Of a DNA stretch of 38,919 nt, positions 14,909 through 24,100 are shown in pieces (the stretch's first letter is position 1; each line of letters begins with the position of its first letter). The notes beneath the pieces were generated by a model. The model saw nothing but the letters and a program-made list of their open reading frames with translations, had not been told where the DNA came from and ran no database searches. This stretch comes from Planctomycetota bacterium (GTDB taxonomy: Bacteria; Planctomycetota; UBA1135; GCA-002686595): assembly GCA_029248265.1 (NCBI GenBank), contig JAQWJQ010000209.1:1-38919 (forward strand). Reading direction: 5' to 3'. The translations under genes were made by a program, and so were the position numbers.

Positions 14909-17148
14909 TACACCCTCCCCGCGGCCTTACGCCCGATCCAGAGTGCGGCCATCAGCAGCGCCGCCAGCGCGCCGAAGAGCGGATGACCCCAGAGTCGCTC
15001 ACGGGTCACAAGCGGCGCCGGCGCCGGCAGCGCCGCCAGGCGCTCCCCCAGCGACTCGGCCGAGAGCTCGACCAGAGCGTCACCGCCGCTGATGCGCGCG
15101 ACCTCCGCCAACACATCGGGGCGAGCGGGCCGCCCCACCCGTTCCCGCGGCCGCGCGGTCACCGAGATCTCGGCCTCCAGCGTCGCGCCGGTCTCCTCGC
15201 AGGTCAAAGTGACCTGGTGACGGCCGCCCTCTGCTGGCTGATAGCTCGCGGAATAGAGGCCCCACGCTCCCTCACCTTCGGCCCTCGCCGGCTGGGTGAA
15301 TCGAACCCGCTCCACCTTTCCTGAGGGAGCCTGGATGCGCGCTGCCACGGTGGCCCCGTCGATTGGGCCCCCCCCCGCCGCGTCCATGACGTTCGCGTTG
15401 AGCGCCACCGTCGTCCGCGCCTTCGGCCGATCCGGCGCGAAGAACAGGCGCATCGACTCGCCGACGTTCATGTTGCGCTGGTAGGCCATCCATCGAATGA
15501 CCTGGCCCCAGAAGCGGTAGTGGTACAGGTCTTCGAAGCCCTGACGCCAGCGCCACGCGCCGTCGGTGCCCATGAACAGGACCTTGCCCGTGCGGGCCGT
15601 GCGCGTCACCAGCAGCTGGCGGCGGCCCGTGCTCCCCACGCTCTCCGGGTGCACGGCCAGCACCTGGGCGCCCGCCCGGGCGCGATCCACGGCGGCGAAC
15701 CACTGGAAGCCCGGGAGCTCCGACCAGAGGTAGGTGTTCGCGTTGGCGTCCGGGATGAGCCGCGTGAGGCTGCTGTTGAGGCCGGCGCTGGTGAGCCGCA
15801 GCCTGGAGGGCGCGGCGACCCCGAAGCCTCTCGGGCGCGCCGGGTCCAGGTCGACCGGGTAGATCTCTCCGAGGGCACTGGCCTGCAGCTCGAGGTGCCC
15901 CCCCCCAAAGCCGGGCATGAGGATCAGCCCCCCCGCCTGGTCCCGCACCACGCCCGCGATGTGCTCGCACTGCTCGAGGGTCAGGCCGTCGGCGCCGAGC
16001 CCGACGTCACCAACGAAGATCACGTCGTACTCACCCAGCGCCTCCTTCGAGGGGAAGGCGTCGAGGTAGTGCGGCCCGCCGCCGACCTCAGGGAGCCCCG
16101 GAAGAGAGAGGTAGCAGTCCACCTCGACCCCGGGGTCGCGCACGAGCGCGTTCCGCAGGTACCTGTATTCCCACCGAGGGAAGCTCTCCACGAGGAGCAC
16201 ATCCAGGGACTCCTCGCGGACATCGAGCTCGATGGTCCGGGTGTTGTTCTCAACGTCCAGCTCCCCCGGGACGGGGTCGACCTGGATCGTCAGCGAGACC
16301 CGCCCAGGCTCCATGGGCAGGTACTCAAGGGTCTCGGTGGTGATCCGGCGCGCGGGGAGCGCGAGCCCCCGGGACTCGATCTCCCCGTCTGGACCGCTGA
16401 GGCTGATCCGCGCGGGGACCTCCCGCGGCATCGCGCTCTCGATCGAGACCGGGATCTCCAGGCGGCGTCCGGCGATGGCGAAGGCGGGGGGCTCCACGGG
16501 CTCCAACGCCACGTCCGGCTGTTGGTCCTGGCTGCCCCAGACCGAGGTGAAGATCGGCACGTCCGCGAGCCGGTACCGAACCGCTGCATCGAAGGGGCTC
16601 TCGCCCTCGGTCCAGTCTCCGTCGGACGCGAGCAGCACGGCACGCAGCGACGGGTCTTCGAGCAGCGCGTCCAAGGGCGCTGAGAAGTCTGTCCCCCGTT
16701 CCTCCAGCGACCCCTCCTCCGCGCCAGGGTCGGCGGTTGCGGAGAGTGCCGTCACCACGAGGTCGAAGCGACCATCAGCGGTGGCCGCGTCGCCCGCGCT
16801 CTCCGCAGCGCCGAGCGCCGCGAGGGCGACCCCGAGCGCCTCCGAACGCGAGACCAGTCCCCCACCGGCCTCCACGTCGACCGTGGACATGCTCCGGGAG
16901 TCATCCCAGAGCAAGGCGACCATGGGCCGCTCCTCCGGGGCCTCACTCGTGACCCACTCCGGCCCAAGGAGCGCGAACAGGATCAGGGCGATCAGCGCCG
17001 TCCGAATGACCTCGACCACGAGCACGGACGGCCGGCCCCCGCTGCGCCGCCAGGCGCGCAGTCCGAGCGCCGCCGAGGCCAACATCAGCCCGACGCTCCC
17101 CCACAGGAGCGCGGCGTCCGTGACCTGCAGCTGGAGTCCAGAGGTCAC
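14908..17148 (-). CDS. Membrane VWA protein with glutamine-amidotransferase-like domain
   Basis: 746 residues from GTG 17148, chosen for the GGAGG at 17156-17160 (7-base spacing); GTG 17154 in a GTGA overlap is the alternative. Segments: transmembrane 12-31 and 47-62, a VWA-like domain with MIDAS motif DDSRSM (82-87) and LLASDGDWTEG, CARDB-like beta modules (ISLSGPDGEIESRGLALPARR), then a Rossmann-like class I glutamine amidotransferase-like domain (DVLLVESFPRWEYRYLRNAL, YDVIFVGDVG, GGLILMPGFGGGHLELQA), and a last transmembrane helix near 722-740. The position of the usual nucleophile elbow reads MPGFGG with no Cys, so amidotransferase chemistry is not expected. This architecture is a standing partner of BatA and DUF58 in planctomycetes. 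It probably acts in metal-dependent protein binding at the membrane. Confidence 0.85.
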   Translation of the reverse strand: MTSGLQLQVTDAALLWGSVGLMLASAALGLRAWRRSGGRPSVLVVEVIRTALIALILFALLGPEWVTSEAPEERPMVALLWDDSRSMSTVDVEAGGGLVSRSEALGVALAALGAAESAGDAATADGRFDLVVTALSATADPGAEEGSLEERGTDFSAPLDALLEDPSLRAVLLASDGDWTEGESPFDAAVRYRLADVPIFTSVWGSQDQQPDVALEPVEPPAFAIAGRRLEIPVSIESAMPREVPARISLSGPDGEIESRGLALPARRITTETLEYLPMEPGRVSLTIQVDPVPGELDVENNTRTIELDVREESLDVLLVESFPRWEYRYLRNALVRDPGVEVDCYLSLPGLPEVGGGPHYLDAFPSKEALGEYDVIFVGDVGLGADGLTLEQCEHIAGVVRDQAGGLILMPGFGGGHLELQASALGEIYPVDLDPARPRGFGVAAPSRLRLTSAGLNSSLTRLIPDANANTYLWSELPGFQWFAAVDRARAGAQVLAVHPESVGSTGRRQLLVTRTARTGKVLFMGTDGAWRWRQGFEDLYHYRFWGQVIRWMAYQRNMNVGESMRLFFAPDRPKARTTVALNANVMDAAGGGPIDGATVAARIQAPSGKVERVRFTQPARAEGEGAWGLYSASYQPAEGGRHQVTLTCEETGATLEAEISVTARPRERVGRPARPDVLAEVARISGGDALVELSAESLGERLAALPAPAPLVTRERLWGHPLFGALAALLMAALWIGRKAAGRV

Positions 17149-17150
17149 AC

Positions 17151-19184
17151 TCACTCCTCCTTCCTCCCGGCCGCGTGGCCCTCTGGCGTGCAGAGCAACA
17201 GCTCCGCGATCAGGCCGCCGAGGACGAGGAAGAGGAAGATCCGCCACACCTCGTCGAGGAGCGAACCACCCTCGGCCGCCACGCGGGTCGTGGTCACCAC
17301 GACGTCGAGGGGCGCGAGGCTCTCCGCCAGGGCCTCCACCGGCAGGACCGGAGAGGTGTCCTCGGCGAGAGGGCGGTTGAGCGCGACGAAGACCTCGCCG
17401 TCTGTGAGGACGCCAGCGCGGCGCCCGCGCTCCGGGAGGGAGTCTGCGCGGTCGCTCGCCACCATCGACCAGCGGTCCTCGAGCCAGCGCTCGTTTGCGC
17501 CCGCAGCCTGCTGCTCCTCGGACCCCAGGGCCGCAGCCGCCTGATCCAGGGCGCGATGGACGAGCGCCATGAAGACGATGCCCTGGGACGCGAGGTCGCT
17601 CGAGCGAGCTTCAGGGAGCGTCCCCAGGAAGTACGCCGCGCCGCGCCCCACCGCCGACTTGACCATCAGCGGCTGCCCACCCTCGAGGCCGGCGATCGGA
17701 ATGCGAGCGATGGGCGCCTCCCCCACAGAGCGAATGGAGCACACGCGTCGAAGAGCGATCTCGCCGACGGGCAGCGGGGTCCCGTCGGCACCTGAAGCGA
17801 GCAGGTCTGCGTCGGCACGCCAGGTCTTCACGGTGCCGCCCGCTGCGCCCTCCTCCGTGGCGGTCCACTGCCCCCACGCGAGCCCGGCAAAAGAGCGGTC
17901 TCGGGGCGCGTCCGGGGGGAGAAACAGCACCACGCCTCCCGCTGCACAGAAGCGCTCCACCTCGGCGGCGACCTCGCCCGTGGGGAGCGGAGCCTGCCAT
18001 GCGAGCAGCGTCGCCCCGGTGAGGTCGAGGCCGCTCTCGGACGACGGGGTGAGCTCCCGGACCCCGTGATTCACATCCGGTCCAGAGGGCGACTTGGCGG
18101 CGATAGAGACCACCTCGCCCACGGCCGATGACTGCGCGAAGAGCGCCGTCTCCACCGTCGGCGTACGACCGAAGGAGAACCAGAAGCGATCGTCGCCTGC
18201 CCGTCGATCCGCGGGGAGTTCGACCGCTCCAAAGCCCGACTCGTACTGCGGGTCCACCGCGATTCGGTGCCCCGCGAGCCGCCCTTCACGTCCGTTGATC
18301 TCGACCTCCACCGTGGTCCGGGCGCCGCCGACCTCGATGGCCACGGGGACCCGCAGGGCAGTATCGCCGCTCCCACCGCTGGCCTCGGCTCGGGTGACGA
18401 TGAGGTCCAGCGTCAGCGTGGCCGCCTCGCCCTCGGACTCTCGACGGACACCCTCCACCCGGACCGCGAGGTTGTCCGCTGCGACCTCGGGGAAGGTGGT
18501 CAAGCGAACCCGCACGCCCGCGCCGCCGCCCGCGCGCGTGAGCTGCTGGGCTAACGACTCCCAGCGCCCGTCGTCGGGGTCCCAGTCGTCTCGCTGAGCG
18601 TCCGACAGCACCCAGATTTCCGTCCGCCCCGCCCCGCCCTCCTCGATCAGGCGCGCCGCGGCCTCAAAAGCTCCGAGGAGGTCGCTCCCCGCCGCGGTCG
18701 CCTCGTCAAATCCCAGGTCGAGGAGAACAGCAACGCTCTCCGGTCGCAGCACCTCCGTGGGGCGCGTGGCGTCGATGACCACCACCTCGCGCGGTAGCGC
18801 GACCTCGAGGGCTTCGCTCGCGCGCCGCAGCCCGAAGGCCAGCTTGGTCTCCGTTCGCCCGCCGACCTCCTCCCCCATGCTGCTGGAGCGGTCCAGGATG
18901 AGGACCACCTGGTCCATCCGCTCCCCGGCGACACGCGCGGCCCAGCCGCCGGCGATCGGGCGGCCGAGGGTCAGCACCAGGCCCAGCACCACGAGGGTCC
19001 GGACCGCGAGCAGGAGGAGCTCCCGGAGGCGCTGCCGTCCGCGTGAGGCGCGATTCCCGTCCAGGAGGAACATCATCGCGCCCCACTCCACGACCCGGTG
19101 GCGGCGTCGGTGCAGGAGGTGCACCGCGATCGGCAGCCCGACCAGCGGGAGCGCCCAGAGCGCGAGCGGTTGGAGCAGGTTCAC
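17151..19184 (-). CDS. BatA-domain VWA membrane protein
   Basis: 677 residues from GTG 19184, which overlaps the DUF58 stop as GTGA and has AGGAGG (19191-19196) six bases upstream. The N-terminal BatA domain is clear: first helix MNLLQPLALWALPLVGLPIAV, LLHRRRHRVVEWGAMMFL, then a second helix 55-74 ending LTLGRP. A VWA domain follows with a complete-looking MIDAS start DRSSSM (98-103) and VLSDAQRDDW. The middle is a CARDB-like beta region, then a domain resembling an inactive amidotransferase (EVERFCAAGGVVLFLPPDAP, GRGAAYFLGTLPEARSSDL), and a C-terminal helix near 646-664. Such proteins sit in the cytoplasmic membrane with the VWA domain outside it in related Bat proteins. It is the second gene of the operon and probably pairs with the other VWA proteins here. 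Confidence 0.9.
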   Translation of the reverse strand: MNLLQPLALWALPLVGLPIAVHLLHRRRHRVVEWGAMMFLLDGNRASRGRQRLRELLLLAVRTLVVLGLVLTLGRPIAGGWAARVAGERMDQVVLILDRSSSMGEEVGGRTETKLAFGLRRASEALEVALPREVVVIDATRPTEVLRPESVAVLLDLGFDEATAAGSDLLGAFEAAARLIEEGGAGRTEIWVLSDAQRDDWDPDDGRWESLAQQLTRAGGGAGVRVRLTTFPEVAADNLAVRVEGVRRESEGEAATLTLDLIVTRAEASGGSGDTALRVPVAIEVGGARTTVEVEINGREGRLAGHRIAVDPQYESGFGAVELPADRRAGDDRFWFSFGRTPTVETALFAQSSAVGEVVSIAAKSPSGPDVNHGVRELTPSSESGLDLTGATLLAWQAPLPTGEVAAEVERFCAAGGVVLFLPPDAPRDRSFAGLAWGQWTATEEGAAGGTVKTWRADADLLASGADGTPLPVGEIALRRVCSIRSVGEAPIARIPIAGLEGGQPLMVKSAVGRGAAYFLGTLPEARSSDLASQGIVFMALVHRALDQAAAALGSEEQQAAGANERWLEDRWSMVASDRADSLPERGRRAGVLTDGEVFVALNRPLAEDTSPVLPVEALAESLAPLDVVVTTTRVAAEGGSLLDEVWRIFLFLVLGGLIAELLLCTPEGHAAGRKEE
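17156..17160 (-). promoter_or_regulatory. Ribosome binding site deciding the VWA/GATase-like start
   Basis: GGAGG read on the minus strand, inside the last two Glu codons of the BatA gene, 7 bases before GTG 17148. The GTG at 17154 would be too close to it, so 17148 is preferred. This gives a 2-base gap after the BatA stop. Confidence 0.6.
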
Positions 19185-20110
19185 CTGCGACCTCCTTTGC
19201 CCGTCCGAGCCAGGAGGAACGAGGCGATCGACCCAGAGAGGTCCTCATCAAGGAAGACCTCCCGGAGATCCACATCGGCGGCCAGCGCCAAGGACTCGAG
19301 GGCGCCCTGGTGCCGCCGCCACGCCGCGAGGTAACGAGCCGCCACCATCGACGGGTCCGCCAACACCGGCGCCCCTCCCTCCGGATCCACGAACCGCGTG
19401 GCCTTCTCGAAGCGGAACTCCGACTCATCTCGGTCGACGATCTGGAACGCGCTCGTCTCGTGACCGCGATAGCGAAGGTGCTGGAAGGCGTCACGGAGCC
19501 CCTCCGGCTCCATGAACAGGTCCGAGAGGACGCAGATCATGGCCCGTCGTTCGGTGCGCTCCGCCACATCATGGAGCGCCTCCACCAGCCCGGTCGGACC
19601 GCCGGGCGCGACCCGGGCCATCTCTCCGGCGAGGACCCGCAAGTGTGAGGGTCGGCGGCGTGCCGGGATGCGCACCGTCTCGCCCTCCGCGGCGATGGTC
19701 AACCCCGCGGCGTCCCCCTGCCGGATCGCGAGCTGCGCGAGCGCCGCGGCGAGCCGGCACGCGAGCTCGTACTTGCTGAGCGGCCCAGCCCCGTGCTGGC
19801 CCGAGTAGCGCATCGAGCCGCTGCCATCGACCACGAGCACCAGCCGGAGGTTGGTGTCCGCCTCGAACTCCTTCACGAAGTGCCGGTCCGAGCGCCCGTA
19901 GACCCGCCAATCCAGCCGCCGCAGGTCGTCCCCTGGGGCGTAGTCACGGTACTCGGCGAACTCCACGCTGGAGCCGCGGTGCGGGCTACGGTGCCGCCCT
20001 GAGACGGAACCGATCTTGGCTCGCCGCGCCACGAGGGGCAGCCGCCCGACCCGCTCCAAGGCGCCGGGGTCCAGCATCGCAGCGATCGCTGCTGCCTCCT
20101 TCGAGTTCAC
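19181..20110 (-). CDS. DUF58 protein (VWA-like, BatA-associated)
   Basis: 309 residues from GTG 20110, supported by GAGGAG at 20119-20124 with 8-base spacing; the frame is open upstream to 20647, but that translation is not protein-like and runs over the divergent gene. The DUF58 hallmark is complete: SSVEFAEYRDYAPGDDLRRLDWRVYGRSD at 48-75, FVKEFEADTN, and the MIDAS-type VVDGSGSM at 93-100. There is no membrane segment, so it is cytoplasmic. In most bacteria DUF58 genes follow a MoxR AAA+ ATPase gene and work with it on VWA-protein complexes. Here DUF58 is the first gene and no MoxR is present in the window. It overlaps BatA by four bases. Confidence 0.93.
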   Translation of the reverse strand: MNSKEAAAIAAMLDPGALERVGRLPLVARRAKIGSVSGRHRSPHRGSSVEFAEYRDYAPGDDLRRLDWRVYGRSDRHFVKEFEADTNLRLVLVVDGSGSMRYSGQHGAGPLSKYELACRLAAALAQLAIRQGDAAGLTIAAEGETVRIPARRRPSHLRVLAGEMARVAPGGPTGLVEALHDVAERTERRAMICVLSDLFMEPEGLRDAFQHLRYRGHETSAFQIVDRDESEFRFEKATRFVDPEGGAPVLADPSMVAARYLAAWRRHQGALESLALAADVDLREVFLDEDLSGSIASFLLARTGKGGRR

Positions 20111-20414
20111 CTCTGTCGCTCCTCGGCCAGGCACCAAGCAACAGGATCGTTCAGGGTGCGGCAGCAGGTCATGCGTAGGGCGGAGGCGCGGGCCTCTCGC
20201 CCTATTAGACGAGACCGGAGCGAAGACAAGCACGTACGGACCTGCCAGACCGTCCGCTTTGCCCAAGGCTGACTGACTTCCCCCGGGCCCCACCGCGCCA
20301 TGACGCGCCACGACGTGTCGATTCGAGGCACACGTGGGAACCGCCTCCCACCCCTCAAGCTCAGGAGGCGAACCGGTCGTTCTTCCATCAGAGGCCGCCG
20401 AGGTCTCCGACGCC
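20111..20414. other. 304-base divergent intergenic region
   Basis: Between the DUF58 start (minus strand) and the DUF2959-like start (plus strand). It contains the DUF58 Shine-Dalgarno site, a candidate minus-strand promoter at 20202-20229, and a perfect inverted repeat GTGGGA-N6-TCCCAC at 20334-20351 that could be an operator or a leader hairpin of the plus-strand gene. No coding sequence or RNA gene was recognised. Confidence 0.5.
20202..20229 (-). promoter_or_regulatory. Candidate promoter of the DUF58/VWA operon
   Basis: On the minus strand TTGTCT (20229-20224), 16-base spacer, TAATAG (20207-20202). The -35 matches 4 of 6 consensus positions and the -10 matches 3 of 6. It would give a leader of about 85 bases carrying the GAGGAG site of DUF58. 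Confidence 0.4.
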
Positions 20415-21113
20415 ATGAAGAACTCCACTCGACGCCGCCTGCTCTCACTCCTCTCCCTCTCCCTCGCGGCCTGCCAGTCGGGGGGATACATGTCCTCCGT
20501 CGCGCTCACTGGGGCAGTGGACCGGCACCAGGTGGTGGAATCCATCACGGAGGGGGTCACCGAGCAACAGCTCGCCGAGGACGAGTTCGCCGCCGCCGGG
20601 CGAATCCTCGCCACCGTCCAGACCGCTGGCGAGGTGGAGACCGCCAAGCTCTACCCCGAGTACCTCGACCAGATTGATCGCTGCGCGAGGCAGGTGGAGC
20701 GCCTCGCCGACCAGGTCACGGCGATACGGGTCGGCGCGGACAGGCTGTTCATCGACTGGGAACTCGAGCTCGAGCAGTTCACGAACGAGGCCATCCGGGA
20801 CCAGAGCGCCAAGCGCCTCCGGGCTGCGCGAAGCGGGTTCGCGCTCCTGCACGAGGAGCTCACCGGCGTCCACGCGCAGATGCTCACCAGCCTCTCCACC
20901 CACAGGGACTATGCCCTCTACTTCAACCACAACCTCGCCGGCTCCAGCCGGGAGCTTCTGGGGTCGGAGAACGCCCGCTTCGCGGCCTCCATGGCAGCCA
21001 TGAGGAGAGATTGCTCCGTGGTCGAGTCCGACGCGACGACCTTCAACGAGCGGCTCACCGGTCCGCGACCCGCTGCCCCGGTGCCTGCCGCCGAGGCGGA
21101 TCCCCAGCGCTGA
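20415..21113 (+). CDS. DUF2959-like lipoprotein
   Basis: 232 residues from ATG 20415. The N-terminus MKNSTRRRLLSLLSLSLAAC is a clean type II signal with lipobox LAAC and Cys20. The mature protein is helical and follows the DUF2959 pattern as I know it: EQQLAEDEFAAAGRIL, LYPEYLDQIDRCARQVERLADQV, the signature RLFIDWELELEQFTNEAIRDQSAKRLRAAR, then YALYFNHNLAGSSRELLGSENARF, where the family has a KHNLNA-like block. DUF2959 proteins are small envelope lipoproteins of unknown function, often with a three-helix coiled-coil look. The frame is open upstream to 20334 but the signal peptide fixes the start. Its stop is only six bases from the stop of the convergent AsmA-like gene. Confidence 0.85.
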   Translation: MKNSTRRRLLSLLSLSLAACQSGGYMSSVALTGAVDRHQVVESITEGVTEQQLAEDEFAAAGRILATVQTAGEVETAKLYPEYLDQIDRCARQVERLADQVTAIRVGADRLFIDWELELEQFTNEAIRDQSAKRLRAARSGFALLHEELTGVHAQMLTSLSTHRDYALYFNHNLAGSSRELLGSENARFAASMAAMRRDCSVVESDATTFNERLTGPRPAAPVPAAEADPQR

Positions 21114-21119
21114 ACAGGC

Positions 21120-24100
21120 TTAGAAGCTGAAGATGCCCAGGACCCGGCTGAAGAAGCCCTTGGGGGGCGTCCCGGCGCGAGTCTGCAGCCGAATTCGGCT
21201 GAGGCGGACCTGACCCTCCGCTCCTGGTTCCTCATACCGAGGTCGCTTGAGGTTGACTCGGCGCTGGTCGACGCCGGCGCGGATCAACGCGCGCATCAGC
21301 GCATCCATCCGCGACTGAGCGATGTCCAGCGCCACACGCTTGAGGCGGCGCTCCACCCTGCCAGCCGCGCTGCGGCCGAGCAGCTCGGCGAGCTGGTCCA
21401 CTCGAACCTCGAGCTCACCCAGGTCCCTTGAGACTTGGACCAGAGAGAGCCGTGTCTCGTCGAAGGCGCGGTCCCGTCCCAGCTGGAGGTGAGACCTGGC
21501 CGCAGCGGCGAGCTCGCCGCGTCGACGGAGCAGCACGTCCCGCTCCCTCCGCAGGGATCCGAGGAGCTTGACGGCGACGTCGCTGTCCGGGTTCGCCAAC
21601 GCACGCGCACGCTCGATGTCCTCCCCACCAAACTCGTGGGCCGCCTCCAGCTCGAGGAGCGGATCCTCGGCCATGGCCTTCACGATCTTCATGAGCGGCT
21701 GGCTCAGGTCCCGGTCGATGTACGCGCTGCCCACCTCGAAGTGCAAGTGAGCCTCCATCCCGGCGAACTTCGGGGTCCGGTCTCGACCACCGACGAGCCC
21801 GCCGAGCCCGACCACGTCCGTCACGGAGCCCACCGCTCGCAGCGGCGCTGCGGCGAGCGCCTCTGTCACGAGCCTCAGGAAGGCCGCCGAGGCCTTCGCC
21901 GAGAACTCGGCGGTGCTCATGGAGGACTTGCTGCCGAAGTCAAACGAGAGCGGGAGGCGGACCTCTCCTTGCTCGTTCTTGAGCACGTAGATGACCGAGT
22001 CCAGGGGCGCGGGGAGCTTCAAGAACCTGGAGATCGGTCCACCATCCGGTTCCGACAGAGACAGGTGCGACAGGCTGATGGTCGAGTCCACGTGCCCTCC
22101 CCGGGTCCCGGAGAGCCGGCTCCTCGAGTTGAGGTCGAGCACACCGTCTCCGATCTCGATGCCAGCGGCGATCGCGAGGCCACGGAAGGCCGTCAGCTCG
22201 AAGCCGAGGAGAGAGGCCTGGAGCCAGCCGGAGGTCGACGGATAAAAGGCGAGCTGCCCCGAGGTCACCAGCTCCCGGAAGAGCGGCCGTTCCTCGTAGG
22301 TCACAGCCTCGGCCTCCCGGGAGGACACCGCGCCTGCGACACCCTCGGCCACGCCACGGATCAAGGAGGTCCGCTTCAGCCGCACGGGCAGGGAGACGTT
22401 GCCCCCGCCCAGGGAGAGCGAGAACCTCACCGGCCGGGGTTCCCTGAGCATCCGGCTACTCAGACCACGCACCTCGGCGTCGAGCGCGACCAGCGGGACC
22501 GAGAGCACGGGAGAGACCGTCTGATCCTCGAAGAGCACATCCAGGTCACGCAAGAGGAGGTCGTCCACCGTGACGACGGCCTCGTGGCGCGCAGCGGGGA
22601 CCGCTCGGGCCGCGCCCTCCTCGCCTGCAACAGCGAGATCCACCGTCGCCCCCTCCGGGGCCTCGAGGGCCTCCGGGGCCTCGGCTTGGTCCGGGAGGAC
22701 GAGCAGACCCGCGACCTCGAGACCGCCGTCGACCCTCCGCATGACGGCGCGAGGCTTCTCGATCTCGACCCGACGGAACTGATACCGGCCAGCGCGCGGG
22801 GCGATGGTACTGGCGTCGAGCGAGAGCCGGTCAAGCCCCAGCACCACGGGCCCCTCGGCGGTGTGGCGCAGCGCGAGGTCGTTCAGCTCGAGGCCGAGCC
22901 CAAAGCCGCTCCTCAGATCAAAGTCGAGCGGACCGTTCCGCCTCCAGCGGAACTGACTTTCCACCTCCCCAGCGAAGCTCCCCTGTGAGAACACCGCTTC
23001 GCCTTCGGCGGTCTGCTGTGCGGGGAGAATCGAATGAAAGAAGGCGCCGTCGATTCCATCGATCTGAATGCGTCCATCGATCTCGGGTTCCGGTTCGAAG
23101 GGCGTGGCCGAGAGGTCGGCAGTGAACCTCATCTCCCCAGGCGCGGCGCGCCCTGTGATCTCCAACTCGATCGGCGGCGCGTCATCGAGGAAGTCCTCCG
23201 CGTCGAACTCCACCGAGTCCTTGAGCTTGATCCGCGAGGTGCCCACGAAGGGCGCCCCATCGGCCCCCTCCGTCGAGAGGGAGATCGCGTCGAGCCCGAG
23301 GTCCAGGGCGCCGTGCCGGACGCTCCGCAGACGACGCCGCGGGGACGGCTCGGGTGCCTCTGACTCGGCTTCGTCCGCCGGGGCGGGGTGGAGCTCTACG
23401 CCGGCCACACGGACGCCGCCATTGGCGAGCCGGACGAGGTCCAGCGCCAGGGCCTCGACGGTGACGTCGTCCACGTCGACCACCCCGGCGCCGAGATCGA
23501 TTCGTGGCGCCGTGAGTCGCAGGAGGCTCGCGCCAAGGACCGGCTGCTCAGCGCCTCGCTCGCGGAGGTCGAGGTCCTCGACCTCGACAGCGAGCGCCGT
23601 ACCGCCATCCTCCGGTTGGCTCCGGGCCCCTCGCACGCGGGCGCGCGCCACGCCATCCGTCATCCGGAGGCCGACCCTGCTCGGGAGGAGGCGCGCGAGC
23701 GCGCCGCCGTTCAGGTGCTCCATGGTGACGGCGACGTCAAGCGCCGCGGCCGCGGGGTCTGGCTGCACGCTCCCCGTGACGTCCCACTCCGCTCCTTCCA
23801 GAACAAGCTGCGCGGAGACCGCGGCGAGCGGAGCGCCGACGCCCGGGGCGAAGCCCTTGAGTGACAATGACGTCCCCAGCACCAGGGGAGGCGCCCCAGC
23901 GTCGGCGCCGTCCACCAGCGTGATCGTGGCCTCCCCCAGCCCCGCGTCCCCGAGGGTCAACCAACCGGACCGCGCCGAAGGCCGCGCCCCTTGGTCCCCC
24001 TTGGCACCGGACTTGGCGGGCGCGTCACTGCCGGCCTTGGGGGCCAGCGCCCGCATCCCCAGGGCGCTCCAGGCGCCAGCGGCGTCTCGCTCGAGGCGAA

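Noticed and set aside
11342-14986. Plus-strand open frames of 517 and 549 codons
   Set aside because: They lie opposite the DUF4175-like gene, are His/Arg/Gly-rich without domains and are shadows of the real frame.
15290-15310. GAATCGAACCC resembling a tRNA T-arm
   Set aside because: It is inside the VWA/amidotransferase-like coding sequence and no acceptor stem or anticodon arm can be built around it.
20111-20647. N-terminal extension of DUF58
   Set aside because: The frame is open but the translation lacks protein-like pattern and overlaps the divergent lipoprotein gene. GTG 20110 with GAGGAG fits the usual DUF58 length.
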